Below, piece by piece: positions 24,650 to 36,319 of a stretch of DNA of 64,000 nt. The position numbers and the translations under genes were made by a program. Source of the DNA: Wyeomyia smithii (Eukaryota > Arthropoda > Insecta > Diptera > Culicidae); contig NC_073695.1 of assembly GCF_029784165.1 (NCBI RefSeq), positions 198,397,857-198,461,856 of the forward strand, in the 5' to 3' direction. The notes under the pieces are model-generated. The model made no database searches and was not told the DNA's origin. It saw nothing but the letters and a program-made list of their open reading frames with translations. Every line of letters starts with the position of its first letter. Within the stretch, counting starts at the first letter, position 1.

Positions 24650-27600
24650 TGCACACTGGGCCAGAAATGGAATCTAGCGGAACGAAAATAATAGCGCTCT
24701 CAGGGTTTGACCAATCGGTTTCCGATCTTCTACAAAGTTTCTTGGTATAGCTAGAGCTTTATTTTGAATGTTCGAATTAGTTCGGAATTTAGCCGCAAAG
24801 GTGGCGTGGCGATGCCAACTTCTTTCCCTTACAAGCCAGAGCTTTGCGGTATTTGACAAAGTTGTAGATCTCTAAATTCCATGAAAGTTTACAGAATACA
24901 CAAAATTTCTAACTCTTCAAGTTTCAGAGATCTACGATAAATTTTCTCTGAATTTCACGTTTTATTGTGATAATTTTATGAGTTCACTCGAATTAATTTC
25001 TTAAAAAAAATTTCTCGATAGAAATTGAATAAATACGTCGTTTTCTTCCGAGTACAGAAGTTTTTGAAGTACTTAAGTGAAAATATTACACAATATTTGG
25101 AAAAAATACATAATTTTGTGAAGTAGATATCTCAGCGGGTAGCAAGTATTAGCAAATGATGATTTTTTCTGAAAATTGTCCATCGAAAAATCTTCATTTT
25201 CTGAAATTTTAAAAGAGTTGCTGTTGGATAAAATGTTACTTTATTTGTTTCGTAGCCAAATCCAATAGCAACGGATCTACTCTCAATAAGCCTAGCTTTA
25301 CTAACGAAAACTCGACGCCTACTTAAACCGAAAACGTATGCTGATTCAGAAAATTACATATTTTTTAGTGATTTTAATGTTTCGAATCACAAAACTATTG
25401 CAAAAACCTTAATTAATCCACCTAGCGGTCAGACCCAGCCTTTCTCATTCTTACTTTTATTTGTAAAAATAGATTTACATGAACGCTTCAATCCTATAAA
25501 TATATATTCACTTTTTAGGTTCTAAAATAGAGATGTTGCAATCTATGCATATAAAAATGCAGTCCGGTCTGTCTGTTTGTCTGATCCATATAGGCTCGAA
25601 AACTACCGAACCGATCGACGTGAAAATTTGTATGTAGGGGTTTTTGGTGCCGATAAAGGTTCTTATGATAGCTTGAGACCCCTCCCTCTTCTGGAAGGGA
25701 GGGGTTCCATACAAATGAAACATAAATTTCTGAACAACTCAAGATCAAACCAAGCAAACTAAACCGAATTGGATGTTTTAAGAGGTAAAAAATATGTCAA
25801 TAATAGTTGAACGCCCCTCCCTTTTCTGGAAAGTAGGGGTTCCATGCAAATGAAACACAAATTTCTGCACATCTCGAGAACTAATCAACTAACGGGAACT
25901 AAATTTGGCAACATTTATGTTTTTAGTGGTAAACAATATGTTCATAATGTTTTGACACGCCTCCTTCTTTTGGATACACAGGAGCTAAAATCGACCACAG
26001 CTACCATTTTGAATTCTATGATGGCGACTTCCGGTATTGGGTGTTATTCGATTATTTTCGGCTGTTTCCCAGGAACATGTGCTTCCAGAAGAGGGAGGGG
26101 CGTCGAACCATTATGGACATAATTGTTACCTCTAAAAACATTCAACCAGAATGACGCTCAGAGGCCAGAAATTATCTTAAATACCGTTTTGAAATCCAAG
26201 ATGGCGACTGTGAAAAACAGTCTAAAATAACTAAATACCATCCAATATGAGTATCTCTGGAACCAGAATGATGCAATGAGCTAACAATTGACCTCAGGCA
26301 CCATTATGAATTACTAAATGGCAACTTCTAGGAAACAGTCGAAAATAACCGAATAATACTCAATATGGATATTTCCGTAATCGAGATGATGCATAGAAAC
26401 CAAACACTACTTTTAGTTTGTAGAAAACAACCAAAATAACTGAATACCACACAATATGGGTATTTCCGGAATCATATTGATGCCAGAAAAACAGCTGGAA
26501 ATGACCGAATACCACCCAATGTGGATATTTTCAGAATAGAGGTGATGTACATAAGCCAAAAGTCGAGGAAGTTATAATTTCGATAAAACCAATCATTTCA
26601 AGCGATTTGTTATTTGACTTTGATCATATCCTATGGCCGATTCGTCGTGCATTTGCAGACTTTAAACACATCGCAAGGAATCAATGAACTTGGAACGTTT
26701 AAATAGTACGATACCACATTTAAATTTTGTTGAGGCCACATATATCGACCAAAGCAGGTATAGTTTTAAATACTCTTTGAATTTCTTTTCTTTCCATTAT
26801 TTTTGAGCCACATATCTAACTGTTATGAAGTTTGTTATTTGTAAGTTAAAGAGATGACTCGTTCGTATGACACTATTAATGTTCAAATAAGCCATGTAAT
26901 CTTTGAGATAATAGACTTTCGTTATTTTATTAATAATTTAATACATAACGGTTGCTTAAGTTCGATTATAATCAAATGAAATGGGAACGTATAGGGCAGT
27001 CAAACTTTGAAACCACGTGTTCAATCATAATTCATCAGTTAACCCTTAGCCCGCTCATCTGATAATAATATTGATCAAATCGGTTGTGTAGTTTCTGAGA
27101 TAATGAAGTTTCGTGATTTTCACATTTCAACACATTACAGACAAAGTTACAGTCCGATTACAGTTAAATAGGGAAAATCGGTTCAGCCATCCCTGAGAAA
27201 AGTGAGTGAGTCCAAGTAGTCATCGGAATATGTTCCTTTTCATAGCTGGGTTTCACATTTTTATACATAACAGGCAAAGTAATAGTCCGGTTGCAAAACA
27301 AATCAATAAGGTCTTATGGGGAAACTAGACCTTCCATTTGACACTGATTTAACGGAAATCGGTTCAGCCATCTCTGAGAAACCTGAGTGAAATTAAACAG
27401 TCTTCAGAACCCGTTTCTTTCCATAACTTTTGAACCACAAGTTCAATCTTTATAAAATTCAAAAGTTAAGGGTTTTTTAATTAGCCCGTTCATTTGAAAT
27501 CAATTTTGATACATAACCTCTAAACTAGAAATCCGATTACAATAAAATCCAATAGGGTCTTATAGAACAGCAAGACCTTTCATTTGCAATTTATTTCATG

Positions 27601-28266
27601 AAAATCGGTCCAGCCATCTCTGAGAAAAGTGAGTGAGAATAAAAATCTGCACATACACACACATACACACATATACACACACACATACAGAAAATGCTCA
27701 GCTGTCGAACTCAGTCGAGTGATATATGCCATTCGGTCCTTTGGAGCACTTTCGGTTTTGCAAGTGATTGCTATACCTTTCTAGGAGAAAGGCAAAACGT
27801 GAAACTCAAACAAATTCTTCAAAAATTCGTAAATTTCCAAAAAAATTAAGAGACAGAAATTTTGCTTCTTCTCGTATTTATTCAATTTCTATCGAGAAAA
27901 AATTTGTAAGAAATTAATTCGAGTGAACTCATAAAATTATCACCATAAAACGTGAAATTCAGAGAAAATTTTTAAAAACTCGTAGATCTCTGAAACTTGA
28001 AGAGTTAGAAATTTTTTAAAATCTGTAATGTTTCATGGAATTTAGTGATCTACAACTTTGTCGAATACCGCAAAGCTCTAGCGTGTAAAGGAAAGAAGTT
28101 GGCATCGCAACGCTACCTTTGCGGCTAAATTCCGAACTGATTCGAACATTCACAATGAAGCTCTAACTATACCAAGAAACTTTGTAGAAGATCGGAAACC
28201 GATTGGTCAAACCCTGAGAGCGCAATTAATTACGTTCCGCTAGATTCCATTTCTGGCCCAGTGTGC
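24650..28266. mobile_element. 3.6-kb element with about 400-bp inverted ends, holding a family A copy
   Basis: Left end 24650-25046 starts TGCACACTGGGCCAGAAATG; right end 27869-28266 is its reverse complement over nearly the whole length. The arms share 'ccaatcggtttccgatcttc', 'tagccgcaaagg' and 'aaatttctcgatagaaattg'. Taking CACTGGGCC as the terminus, the element is flanked by TGCA on both sides; since TGCA is palindromic this may instead be part of the inverted repeat. The interior holds family A copy 3 at 25404-27797 and no transposase. Either the family A copy inserted into the element, or two copies of a smaller repeat flank it. Confidence 0.8.
25404..27797 (+). repeat. Family A copy 3 with internal satellite
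   Basis: Starts with 'aattaatccacctagcggtc' and ends with the hairpin CCTTTCT-AGG-AGAAAGG followed by 'caaaa'. In order it has the 'gatccatataggctcgaaaa' block, paired 'cccctccctcttctgg' blocks near 25680 and 25815, inverted satellite units at 25980-26580, the body with 'agccatctctgagaaa' blocks, and CA microsatellites at 27650-27685. It gives the fullest view of the family's structure. Confidence 0.78.
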
Positions 28267-28339
28267 AATGAAACATTATAGCTTTTTATCCATTCCGGTG
28301 ATAGGTCCATAGATGCCTCTAACAAGTGTAGAAATTCGC

Positions 28340-29310
28340 CAACTTACGTCAAAGTGTCGCATAGTAATTTGACGATTTGTTCACGAGAAACCTCATTGAG
28401 GTCTCTAAAAAAAAATTGATGGCTAGGAGCACCCAAATTCTCAGGAATGGTCCAAAACCAATAATTATTCATTTTTCCAGTTTGAGCTTTAGGGACACAC
28501 GTGTGTTGACCGGTGTTATCGAACCGTTCACTATAAAAAATAGACACTTTACTGCCAAGTGGTCTCCACTTACTTCTGTGCTAATAGATGAAACATTTCA
28601 TATTCACGTCTACACTTGCGTTTCAGTTCACAGCACAAAAGCAACTGTCTTACATTTCGGTTTGTCATGTCATGCATACTAAAATCAATTTTCTCACACT
28701 CAGATTTTAATGCCAAAATACGTCAAAATACCGTTGATTCCATTACAAATCGATATGGGTCAACATGTTCAAATGATTGGGTTGGTTTAAGATAAGAGTT
28801 AATTTTTTTTCGCGTTTATGACTCATAAAAAAATCGTTTTATTTGATTGAGGCAATCCCACCGTCAACCCTTCGTTTACTGCTCAAAACAAAAGTATAAA
28901 AATAAATATTGCGAATGTTCTAGATTATGACCCAGCAAGATGCTTAAATTTGGCTTATCAAATATAACTGTTCGTAACTACTTTTGTCTGTTCCACTGTT
29001 ATTAAAATATTTAGCAAAGCATAACCCTGGTCGACAAAATGAAAAAGAAAGTACATTCCAAAAGCTCAAACCGGAAAAAATTTAAGGATATAGCTATTCA
29101 ACCGTTTCTATGAATTTCGGATCCCCCTTAGCTATTACCCAAACGCGTCAATTTACGTGAGAGTTCGCATAGTAACGGAGAAAACTCAAAATCTCTGAAA
29201 AAAAGTTAGTAGCTAGGGACACCAAAATTCACAGGAATGGTTGAATTGCTATAATATTTAATTTTTTTCCGGTTTGAGCTTTTGGAGTGCAACTGCGTTG
29301 ACTATAGTGT
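28340..29310. repeat. Three related copies of a 'TTTGAGCTTTTGG' repeat
   Basis: Direct copies lie at about 28340-28500 and 29145-29300, sharing 'cgcatagtaa', 'ggctaggagcaccca'-type and 'tcacaggaatggt' blocks. An inverted partial copy lies at 29050-29120 ('ccaaaagctcaaaccggaaa'). The inverted copy and the second direct copy form a hairpin with about 60-bp arms. No coding content. Confidence 0.72.
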
Positions 29311-29319
29311 AGTTAAATA

Positions 29320-30009
29320 GAATTATAGAGAAAGCCAGCTTCGAACCTGACGTTGATTTCTATTTCTTTTATTTACATAATAAAAAAGTATTATATAATC
29401 TTCCAGAATATTTTTTTCTTTTCCAGAGATGAATTTGCCATAATTTAAACAATTAAACTTGTATGAAATTTGCAATTACAATAATGTCTATAATAGTATA
29501 TGTCTGTATTGGTACATTTTATACAAAATAAATGAATCGCTATGCTGACGCTAGCGTTCATCAACAATTTTGTACTAGAACAAAATGCAAAACTTTCTTT
29601 TATGTGTAACTTTTTATTGTGTGTGTGAAAATTGATAATTTTTAAGGTAGCACTAGAATAGAGTGTAAAGTTTCCATCTGCCAAATTTCATCACAATCTA
29701 TCAAGTGGTTATGGTGATAGCTTCCAAGTAAAAAATATTTCGACAAAAAACTACAGGTGCGGTCGTGGAAAATTTAAGCCAGCCCCACAGTTAGATCGCG
29801 AAACAGTTGAGAATCGACCATTCGACCGTTTTACGTGTGGTAAAGTTTGTTTGTTTATTTGCGTCAATCATAGTAGACTACATCTTAAAAACTATTGCTA
29901 ACATCATCAATATAGTTATGTAATTATAGTGTTCAATGTTTTTTTAAGAGCATTTCGCGACATCGTTAAATCAATAACTTCACAATATTTATTAATAAGA
30001 CTCATCATG
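29320..30009. other. AT-rich DNA without recognised features
   Basis: Nothing identified beyond low-complexity A/T stretches. Confidence 0.4.
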
Positions 30010-30872
30010 CTATTAACCTGAGAGAGAGGCGCCAGCTGGCTTTGTTTTTATGCTCACGAATGTCATCGTGAACCAGGCAAGAAATGTCATTGGGAACCGG
30101 TAGGCCTGATGAAATAAAATAAGGAGAGTATCGTAGTCGATGTAAATTAATCCAGCATTTATTTTTTCAAAATAATTTTTGAAATAAATATTTCTGAGAG
30201 ATAAATTATTTCTGTTCTATTTTTCGCCTTGGTTTATTTGCAGTCTAATATACTTGTGAATGTGTTCATATTTTGCTATGGTGATTTAAGCGTATTTACG
30301 AAAGTTCTCACTTTACTTTTACCCTGCATATCAATATTTCAACCAACGTCGCTCAACCATAAATTTAGAATTAAAATACTGTATAGTTTATTTTAAATTT
30401 ACAAGTTAATATGAACTTTCACTATGTAATCAATATTTACTGTATTCCTATTCATTATTTGAAATTTATGGTGAAGTTAATATCTCTTCACATATATTGT
30501 AAAATATGTTGGAGTTTTCTTTAGTAAAATAATATATAACCATCTCCTAACATGATGTAGAAATTGGAATAAGATCAAAGTAAGAACAATAATAATTATG
30601 ACACCCACAGTATAGATGTAAAACTCATATAGGCGGGATCTTACTGGGCAATGATGGCACAGTTAATATCGGAAACAATCTGCCTAAACTTTTATTTTTA
30701 CCTTGAAGGCACTTCTTAAAAGCACTTGCATCAACCACCCAAAAACAATAACACAGTGCTGGTGCCTGTCACTGTGAAATTTAAATTATTTTTAATTCGT
30801 AACATTTATTTGCAAGAGTATTGCACGGAAGCGTCACATCGACTGGATTGGTTATTATTTTGAATTGGGTAA

Positions 30873-31981
30873 TACCGTGCTGGACCGAAATCCGTACACC
30901 TAAGCACATGATAATCTTCGACGGTCAATATAAAATCAAAAAATCACATATTGCTTTTAACTGACATGTTTACTTATAAGTCTACTTATATTTTATCACT
31001 ATTTTCAAGCAAAATGATTAAAATCACTCTGAAACTCGAAAAAATCATGTTTAAATAGAACATTTTTTTGAATCGAAATCCGTACACAGTTTTTTGTCTG
31101 AATCAAAACCCGTACACTTTTGAATCGAAATCCGCACACACGCGACACAGACTGGATTAGAGTCCATACAGAAATAAATCAAAATCCGTATAGATATAAA
31201 AGTACATAAATGAACATCTTTTACTTATAATTTATCTTTAAATTTACGAATAAATATATTTTGAGGATCAATTGGTTCCTAAAGTTTCACAAGGATTTCT
31301 ATTTTTTTATATCAGCTGATATAGCGCAATTTCCGTAGCGCTTCGTTGCGGCACCCCTTATTGTAGCAACCGGAACGCCGGAACCTCTCGAAGCTTCCCG
31401 GTACGACTTTCCCTAGCGCACCTCAGTCACAGCTCCTTCGAAATTGCTTGCCGTATATTTATACTTGTTTTCTTCCATTATATGCTGAAAACAAGAAGAA
31501 AGTTCAACAATATATGCATGATACACACGCTGTACGGATTTCGATTCAAGCAATTAACAAGGATCAAAATCCGTACGTCACAGTTTTTGTTGAATAAATA
31601 CAATTTACACTATTCACCAGACAATATACAGCTCGAAAATGACGAAGACTTACTTTATCCATCAATTTCAAGAAGATTCACAGAGTAAAACACGTATATC
31701 CCACTTGAAAAACGTTTTCGTCGGAAGAACGTTTTCTTAGTAAATTCTCTAACGATACAAAGAAATGACAACTGAAACCGATACACGATTGATTTTTTAT
31801 TTTTATTATTTTTATTTCATGGCCTACTGACGCATAGTTTAATTTAACAGAAGGCCAACAGCTCAACGGACATGTACATGTAACCATCATATGAATTTTC
31901 ATTTTTATAATACTTAAAATTGAAGAAAAACGTCAAGGTGTACGGATTTCGATACTGTACGGGTTTCGATCCAGCACGGTT
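30873..31981. mobile_element. Nested element with a dispersed CGAAATCCGTACA repeat array
   Basis: Ends are inverted: CCGTGCTGGACCGAAATCCG at the left, and at the right the reverse complement with T for C in CCGAAA. At least eight copies of a 13-mer near CGAAATCCGTACA are spread inside it. They are at about 30885, 31075, 31100, 31122, 31180 and 31566 in one orientation and at about 31534, 31940 and 31957 in the other. Such subterminal arrays are commonly transposase-binding sites. Flanks TA and TT would fit a decayed TA duplication. There is no transposase; a 69-codon frame at 31482-31688 has no known domain. Confidence 0.78.
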
Positions 31982-32297
31982 TGCGTTGCATACCTTCAAC
32001 GCATTTGTCCGTTTCCAACCGCCTCTCCCTTCGCTGAAATATATCCACCGCGTTAAAAATAATGGATCAATCGAATGTCGATGAAAAAAATGTAGACAAA
32101 TCCCATTGCATTCAACCTTAATTCACAGAAGATTATCAGAACTATTAAATCTTAAATGCCCGGACGGAAACTGAAGCCATAAATCTACTTTCGCTACATC
32201 AAAAATATATTATAATATTCAACCGATATGACAATCATCTCAAGTTTGAACATATTTTTGAATAATATCATCATCAAAATGAGAGACAGATGCGCTC

Positions 32298-32330
32298 ATC
32301 AAGACATCCATTCCAATAGAATCGAATCGC
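32298..32330 (+). pseudogene. Short LINE fragment, Jockey-type ORF2 tail
   Basis: Translates to 'HQDIHSNRIES', a piece of the segment that follows the RT domain in Jockey-clade elements. It is nearly identical in reverse complement to 32781-32813. Confidence 0.5.
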
Positions 32331-32495
32331 TTACACTCCGCTTACCCGCTCTGCCGCTGGTAGTGGCTGGCTGGTTGGCTGGCTGTGACGCTGACTTGAT
32401 TGAAACTATTGTGAGATATTTTTCTTGCACAAAAACGAAAACGAAGTAGACGAAAACAAAATTGAACTGTCACTGAGCTGGCGCCTCTCTCTCAG

Positions 32496-32769
32496 CTATT
32501 AACTGGCCCGGCCATGGCATATTCTGTTCTATAAGAATTTAATACAAAAAATTTTCGCGTTCGTAATGAGCGTGTAGGAGCATAAAGACGAGTTTTCCTA
32601 GCAAATTTTCCGAACATATGCGTTGTGAGACTAAATCGTTGACAAGAGTTACCGAAGCAATTTCTCTTCTTTTTTCAAGCGTTTCTATATTAATAAGCAT
32701 GCAGCGCGATTCATAACAAGGGAGAAGAAATTAATTCCAACCTAGTTTTCTTAGTGCATATAACAAAAA
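32496..32769. other. Spacer right of the 8-bp duplication
   Basis: No recognised content besides the flanking octamer CTATTAAC at 32496-32503. Confidence 0.4.
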
Positions 32770-32880
32770 CTGTTTTCGTACGGATTCGATTCTATTGGAA
32801 TGGATGTCTTGATAAGGCGACCAAACAACACTACAGTGTTCTAAAATAGATCTTACATATGTAACAAATAGAGTTTTCAT
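32770..32880 (-). pseudogene. Jockey-type LINE ORF2 fragment
   Basis: Minus-strand translation gives 'MKTLFVTYVRSILEHCSVVW' then 'SPYQDIHSNRIES', the conserved post-RT block of Jockey-clade LINEs. Only about 35 residues remain. Confidence 0.7.
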
Positions 32881-32984
32881 AGTCGTACGTTGAAGCCGAG
32901 TTGTACATCAGAAAATCCCGCCTTGATGGTCCGGAAATGTTCCGGAAGAGGAAGACCGACAAATTTGCCAGGAAGTACTTGGTC

Positions 32985-33170
32985 ATAGCTCTCCCAGATG
33001 GTCGTATATTCGAATCTCAGCACGGGGAAGACTGTTAGTGTCAGTAGGATCATTGCGCTAGCCCCGCAATGGTCCTGTACACTGAACAGTTGGCTGCGAA
33101 GTCTGTGTATAATGAACAGGAAGTCAAGTTCCGATTCGGGATGTAGCACACCAAGAACTCGGTGTACCAG
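32985..33170 (+). mobile_element. Feilai-like SINE fragment
   Basis: Contains 'gaagactgttagtgtcagta', 'gcgctagccccgcaatggtc', 'acagttggctgcgaagtctg' and 'tgtataatgaacaggaagtc'. The same blocks are in the fuller copy at 54985-55196. The tRNA-like 5' part is degraded here. Open frames on either strand are shadows of the SINE. Confidence 0.78.
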
Positions 33171-33296
33171 ACGATCTGTGGGTGCGGCAACTTTAGCAAA
33201 CCGTACATAATGACCGACCTCGACCAAATATATAAAGAAGAATGCCTCCTGAAGCGCCTTCTGCCTTTGCTCCGGTCCGGTTAAAGCAACTGGAAG

Positions 33297-33329
33297 TTCG
33301 AAGCTTCCGCGATATCCGGAAGCTTCGAA
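33297..33329. repeat. Near-perfect 33-bp palindrome
   Basis: Arms TTCGAAGCTTCCG (33297-33309) and CGGAAGCTTCGAA (33317-33329) are exact reverse complements around a 7-bp centre. It could extrude as a cruciform or form an RNA hairpin. Confidence 0.85.
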
Positions 33330-33994
33330 CCAGGAGGCTCGGTGGTCAAACTTCGGTTCGGTTCCGTGCAGTAGACCCTATTGCACAAACTTCGTTCAAG
33401 TACCACATCTACTACAGTGGTGCCAAAGCAGCAGAACGAGTCGTCGGTTGTGTAGTTTTAGGTGACAAAAAGAATAGAGTCTTCCGATGGTGACTCGTTG
33501 ATGGCCGTGAAAATCGTTATCGGCGATGCAAACGCACAGGTCTGGTAACATAGACTCCATGCGTTGACCAATGTTAGCGGCCAGATCTGTGGAATTCACT
33601 TTCCACGTTTGAATATTTGGAACCAGACCTAGAGATATCCAAATGAAGCATCTTACTTCCAAATACCATATTTTTAATGACGGTCGACACATTCCGGATG
33701 TTAGATCTTCTCGGGGACCAAACAACGACTCCACAATCTCGTTGACAACTGCAACAAATCCGGCCAGGCGACGCATCGCAACTGAGAGATATGGGAATGC
33801 TAGAGCTGCCGAAATAAGTGTTCTCCATCGAAAGAAGCACGACTACGATTAGCACAATGCAGAAAACAGTTGTATGAGAAACAACATGAGGCTTTTGTAA
33901 GAAGGTCTTATTTACCTATATACAAGAAGGGCCTTCTACAAAACTATCTGTATGACCGGTACCACGATACTTAACTTTGCGTACAATGTGTTCA
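33330..33994. other. Region without a recognised gene
   Basis: Frames of up to 126 codons occur on the minus strand at 33396-33776, but none shows a known domain and both strands are open in places. Confidence 0.35.
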
Positions 33995-34240
33995 CCCGTT
34001 CTTGTTATTGAGACCGTTGATGGAACGTTTTGTTAGTGGATAACAAGCAGATTTTCGAGAGGGACGCTTGTTTCACAAATACTATCTAAAGAATTCCCAT
34101 CTGTTTGTGGACTTCAAGGCGGCGTATGACTTAGTCAACCGTAGTGAATAATGCTGAAACACGTTTTTCCAACAAAACTCATGAAGCTGCATCAAATGAC
34201 GATGGACGGATCAGCATCACGGTGTGACATCAGTCACTAA
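33995..34240 (+). pseudogene. LINE reverse transcriptase fragment
   Basis: Reads 'QADFREGRLF' and then 'LFVDFKAAYDLVNRSE' (about 34105-34148), the RT A-motif with its catalytic Asp. A TAA lies just before, a stop after, and a frameshift leads to 'MLKHVFPTKLMKLHQMTMDG'. The word order matches the LINE relic at 16690-17640, so both probably derive from one clade. Only about 80 codons survive. Confidence 0.75.
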
Positions 34241-36319
34241 CAGACTCTTTGTCGTGCATGAGCTGCTGGCTGCTGTCGATCGGCACTCTAGGCATTTTCT
34301 ATTCGTTCAGCCTTGGACTGCAGAGCAACAGATTGTAAAGCACGTGAAATATTAGTTTTAAGCGTTGAAAATAAATGGAACGTTTTTTGGTCGTTCAGAT
34401 TATGAATAAATTTCGGAGAGCTTCTGACACATTGACTTGAGAAAAGCTATTTTTGTTCCATCCATGTTTAGTGCCATAGTAGTCATGTAGAGTGGCGAAA
34501 CAGAGAGCGATAAGCAAAGTGTTGCTGGTTCTCACTGGTTTGCTAAACCCTGCGCTTCGGTCTGGATATACATTTGCATGATGTGTAATTGACAAAAAAG
34601 ATATGGTTCGCACGTCATTCGTATATGCTCTTATTCTTGACCAAGTGAACTATAGTGTTAGCGACGTGAGAGGGGTAGTGGTAACGATAAAAAGAAATGG
34701 TTTCAAAACGTTAACATTTGACATCGATTGGGCTTGTGTATTTTTCTCGCTGAGGTTTGTGCGCAACAAAAGGGTTTTTTTTTGCATCAGCTGTTCCTGT
34801 TGTTCCCCCCCTCTTGAGTGCCATACTACTATGGCCCACACAAGAGACGGGAATCTGGAGATAAGTTTTGGTATTGATGTTGGTAATGTTTGCGGTCGAA
34901 GTGTAAATGGAAATAAGGTCGAAGTGCGATTGTGACTTTGTTCATACATACAGCTTTTCTTCCGTTCGGTTTAAACAGTACCGGTCGAGCGAGATAGATT
35001 TTGTTTTTCCTACTTTTGACGATAATTTGTGCAACTTACGACCACGGCTTTGGAGAGGCCTACTTGGGGATTCCCTCGCTCGACCACTTGCTGTGTGTGC
35101 TATGGGCTATATTTTATTTTCTACGTTGCATCGGACTGTCTCGTGGAATCATCGGTGGAGGAATGTGTGTTTAGGAAATATAATGGAGTGTGTATTTTAT
35201 GCACCCATCGTTGTCAGTTGGCCGTTCTCTACTCCAATAGTGCAGGTATTTTACCTAATTATATGCAGTTGTTTTGGAACTCTCTTAGACGAGTTTTGCT
35301 ACACTTAAAAAATTTTGTTTAGTTATATTAAAATTCTCTTGGTCAGCGTGACAAGAGTCCATGAAAACTAAATTTTGATTGTGATTGTTTTGACATTTTG
35401 TAAATAAACTTACAAGTCTTTGTGTTGTTTGATATACATATTAGCATTTTTCTAAGTTTTTGGGCCATGAATGCATGAAACATTGCCATTAATGTAATGA
35501 TCACGCCTATCCCTTTAAAGAACCGCGTCTACCGAAGCGCGTTTGCTTTCTAGCAGGAAATTCGGGATAGGTAACAAAAAACTAAGATGCTTCGGGTGTT
35601 AGATAATTTTCGTCATTCGCATAGAATCGCGGTGTCACTCTTCGTCCGATTTCGTAATGAGCGAACGTGCAGCATCGTTCGATTCCATCGATTATCACGG
35701 AGACATGATAACAAAAACCTTCCTTTCCACCGGAGTCGTAGAAATTTAGGAACCAGCTCGGTCTCGGTCTGACCGTGCAGCCGGAGATTGTTCACCCGTT
35801 ACTTTAAACACCTGGAAGCTTAGAGTAATAGATAGTCTTCGCGCGCGTCGCTCGTATAGATTTGCGGTATCGCCTTCCTAATTAGTTAACGTCACGTGCA
35901 ACATCGTTCGATTTCGTCACTTACAACGATGACATAACCCTTCCTTTCCATCACAATCGTGGAGAAGCAGATGTAAACTCGGTCTCCCACATCAACGACT
36001 GTTACATCTCCTTACTTACAATCTCCTTCCTCACCATAACGACCGTAAGGACGTGGCTGGCGCCGTTATGAATCTATACACAGTGGAAGCTATTGAATTG
36101 TTGTTGTACATTGAAGATGGTGAACTAATCCCAAGTTGCCATATGCGTGGTTCTCTGTGCAACTTAACAAGCTCAAATCAATCACGGAGGAGCAACTACG
36201 AAATGTTCGGTCGTCAAGCTCGAGTTTAATTACACTCTACCGTTATACTCAGTTGAAATTATACTGTCCATTTTTTTTTCTCTCAGACTTTGCCAAATTT
36301 TTATATTCCATAATTAAAC
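34241..36319. other. Mostly unique DNA with a diverged tandem duplication
   Basis: No gene recognised; several overlapping frames on both strands at 34600-35320 lack domains. Two related blocks lie at 35620-35790 and 35858-36010. Confidence 0.35.
35620..36010. repeat. Two diverged tandem copies, period about 240 bp
   Basis: Both copies have, in order, 'gtgcagcatcgttcgattcc' or 'gtgcaacatcgttcgatttc', 'gacatgataac' or 'gatgacataac', 'ccttcctttccaccgga' or 'ccttcctttccatcaca', and 'ctcggtctc'. Confidence 0.65.

Larger units (their letters stand above)
30018..32495. mobile_element. 2.48-kb DNA transposon with 20-bp inverted ends and 8-bp target duplication
   Basis: Left end CTGAGAGAGAGGCGCCAGCT (30018-30037) is perfectly repeated in reverse complement at 32476-32495. 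The flanks are identical octamers, CTATTAAC at 30010-30017 and 32496-32503. An 8-bp duplication fits hAT, P or Merlin transposons; the CTGAG terminus is not the usual hAT CAG start, so the superfamily is open. There is no transposase frame, so it is non-autonomous. It holds a nested element (30873-31981) and, near its right end, a short LINE-derived fragment at 32298-32330. Confidence 0.9.

Noticed and set aside
27640..27700. CRISPR-like regular spacing of CA blocks
   Set aside because: Simple microsatellite in a eukaryotic repeat; no direct repeat and spacer structure.
32877..33227. 116-codon minus-strand frame
   Set aside because: Most of it is antisense to the Feilai-like SINE.
34600..35320. 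Frames of 97-133 codons on both strands
   Set aside because: No domain, mutually overlapping, and no support for exons.
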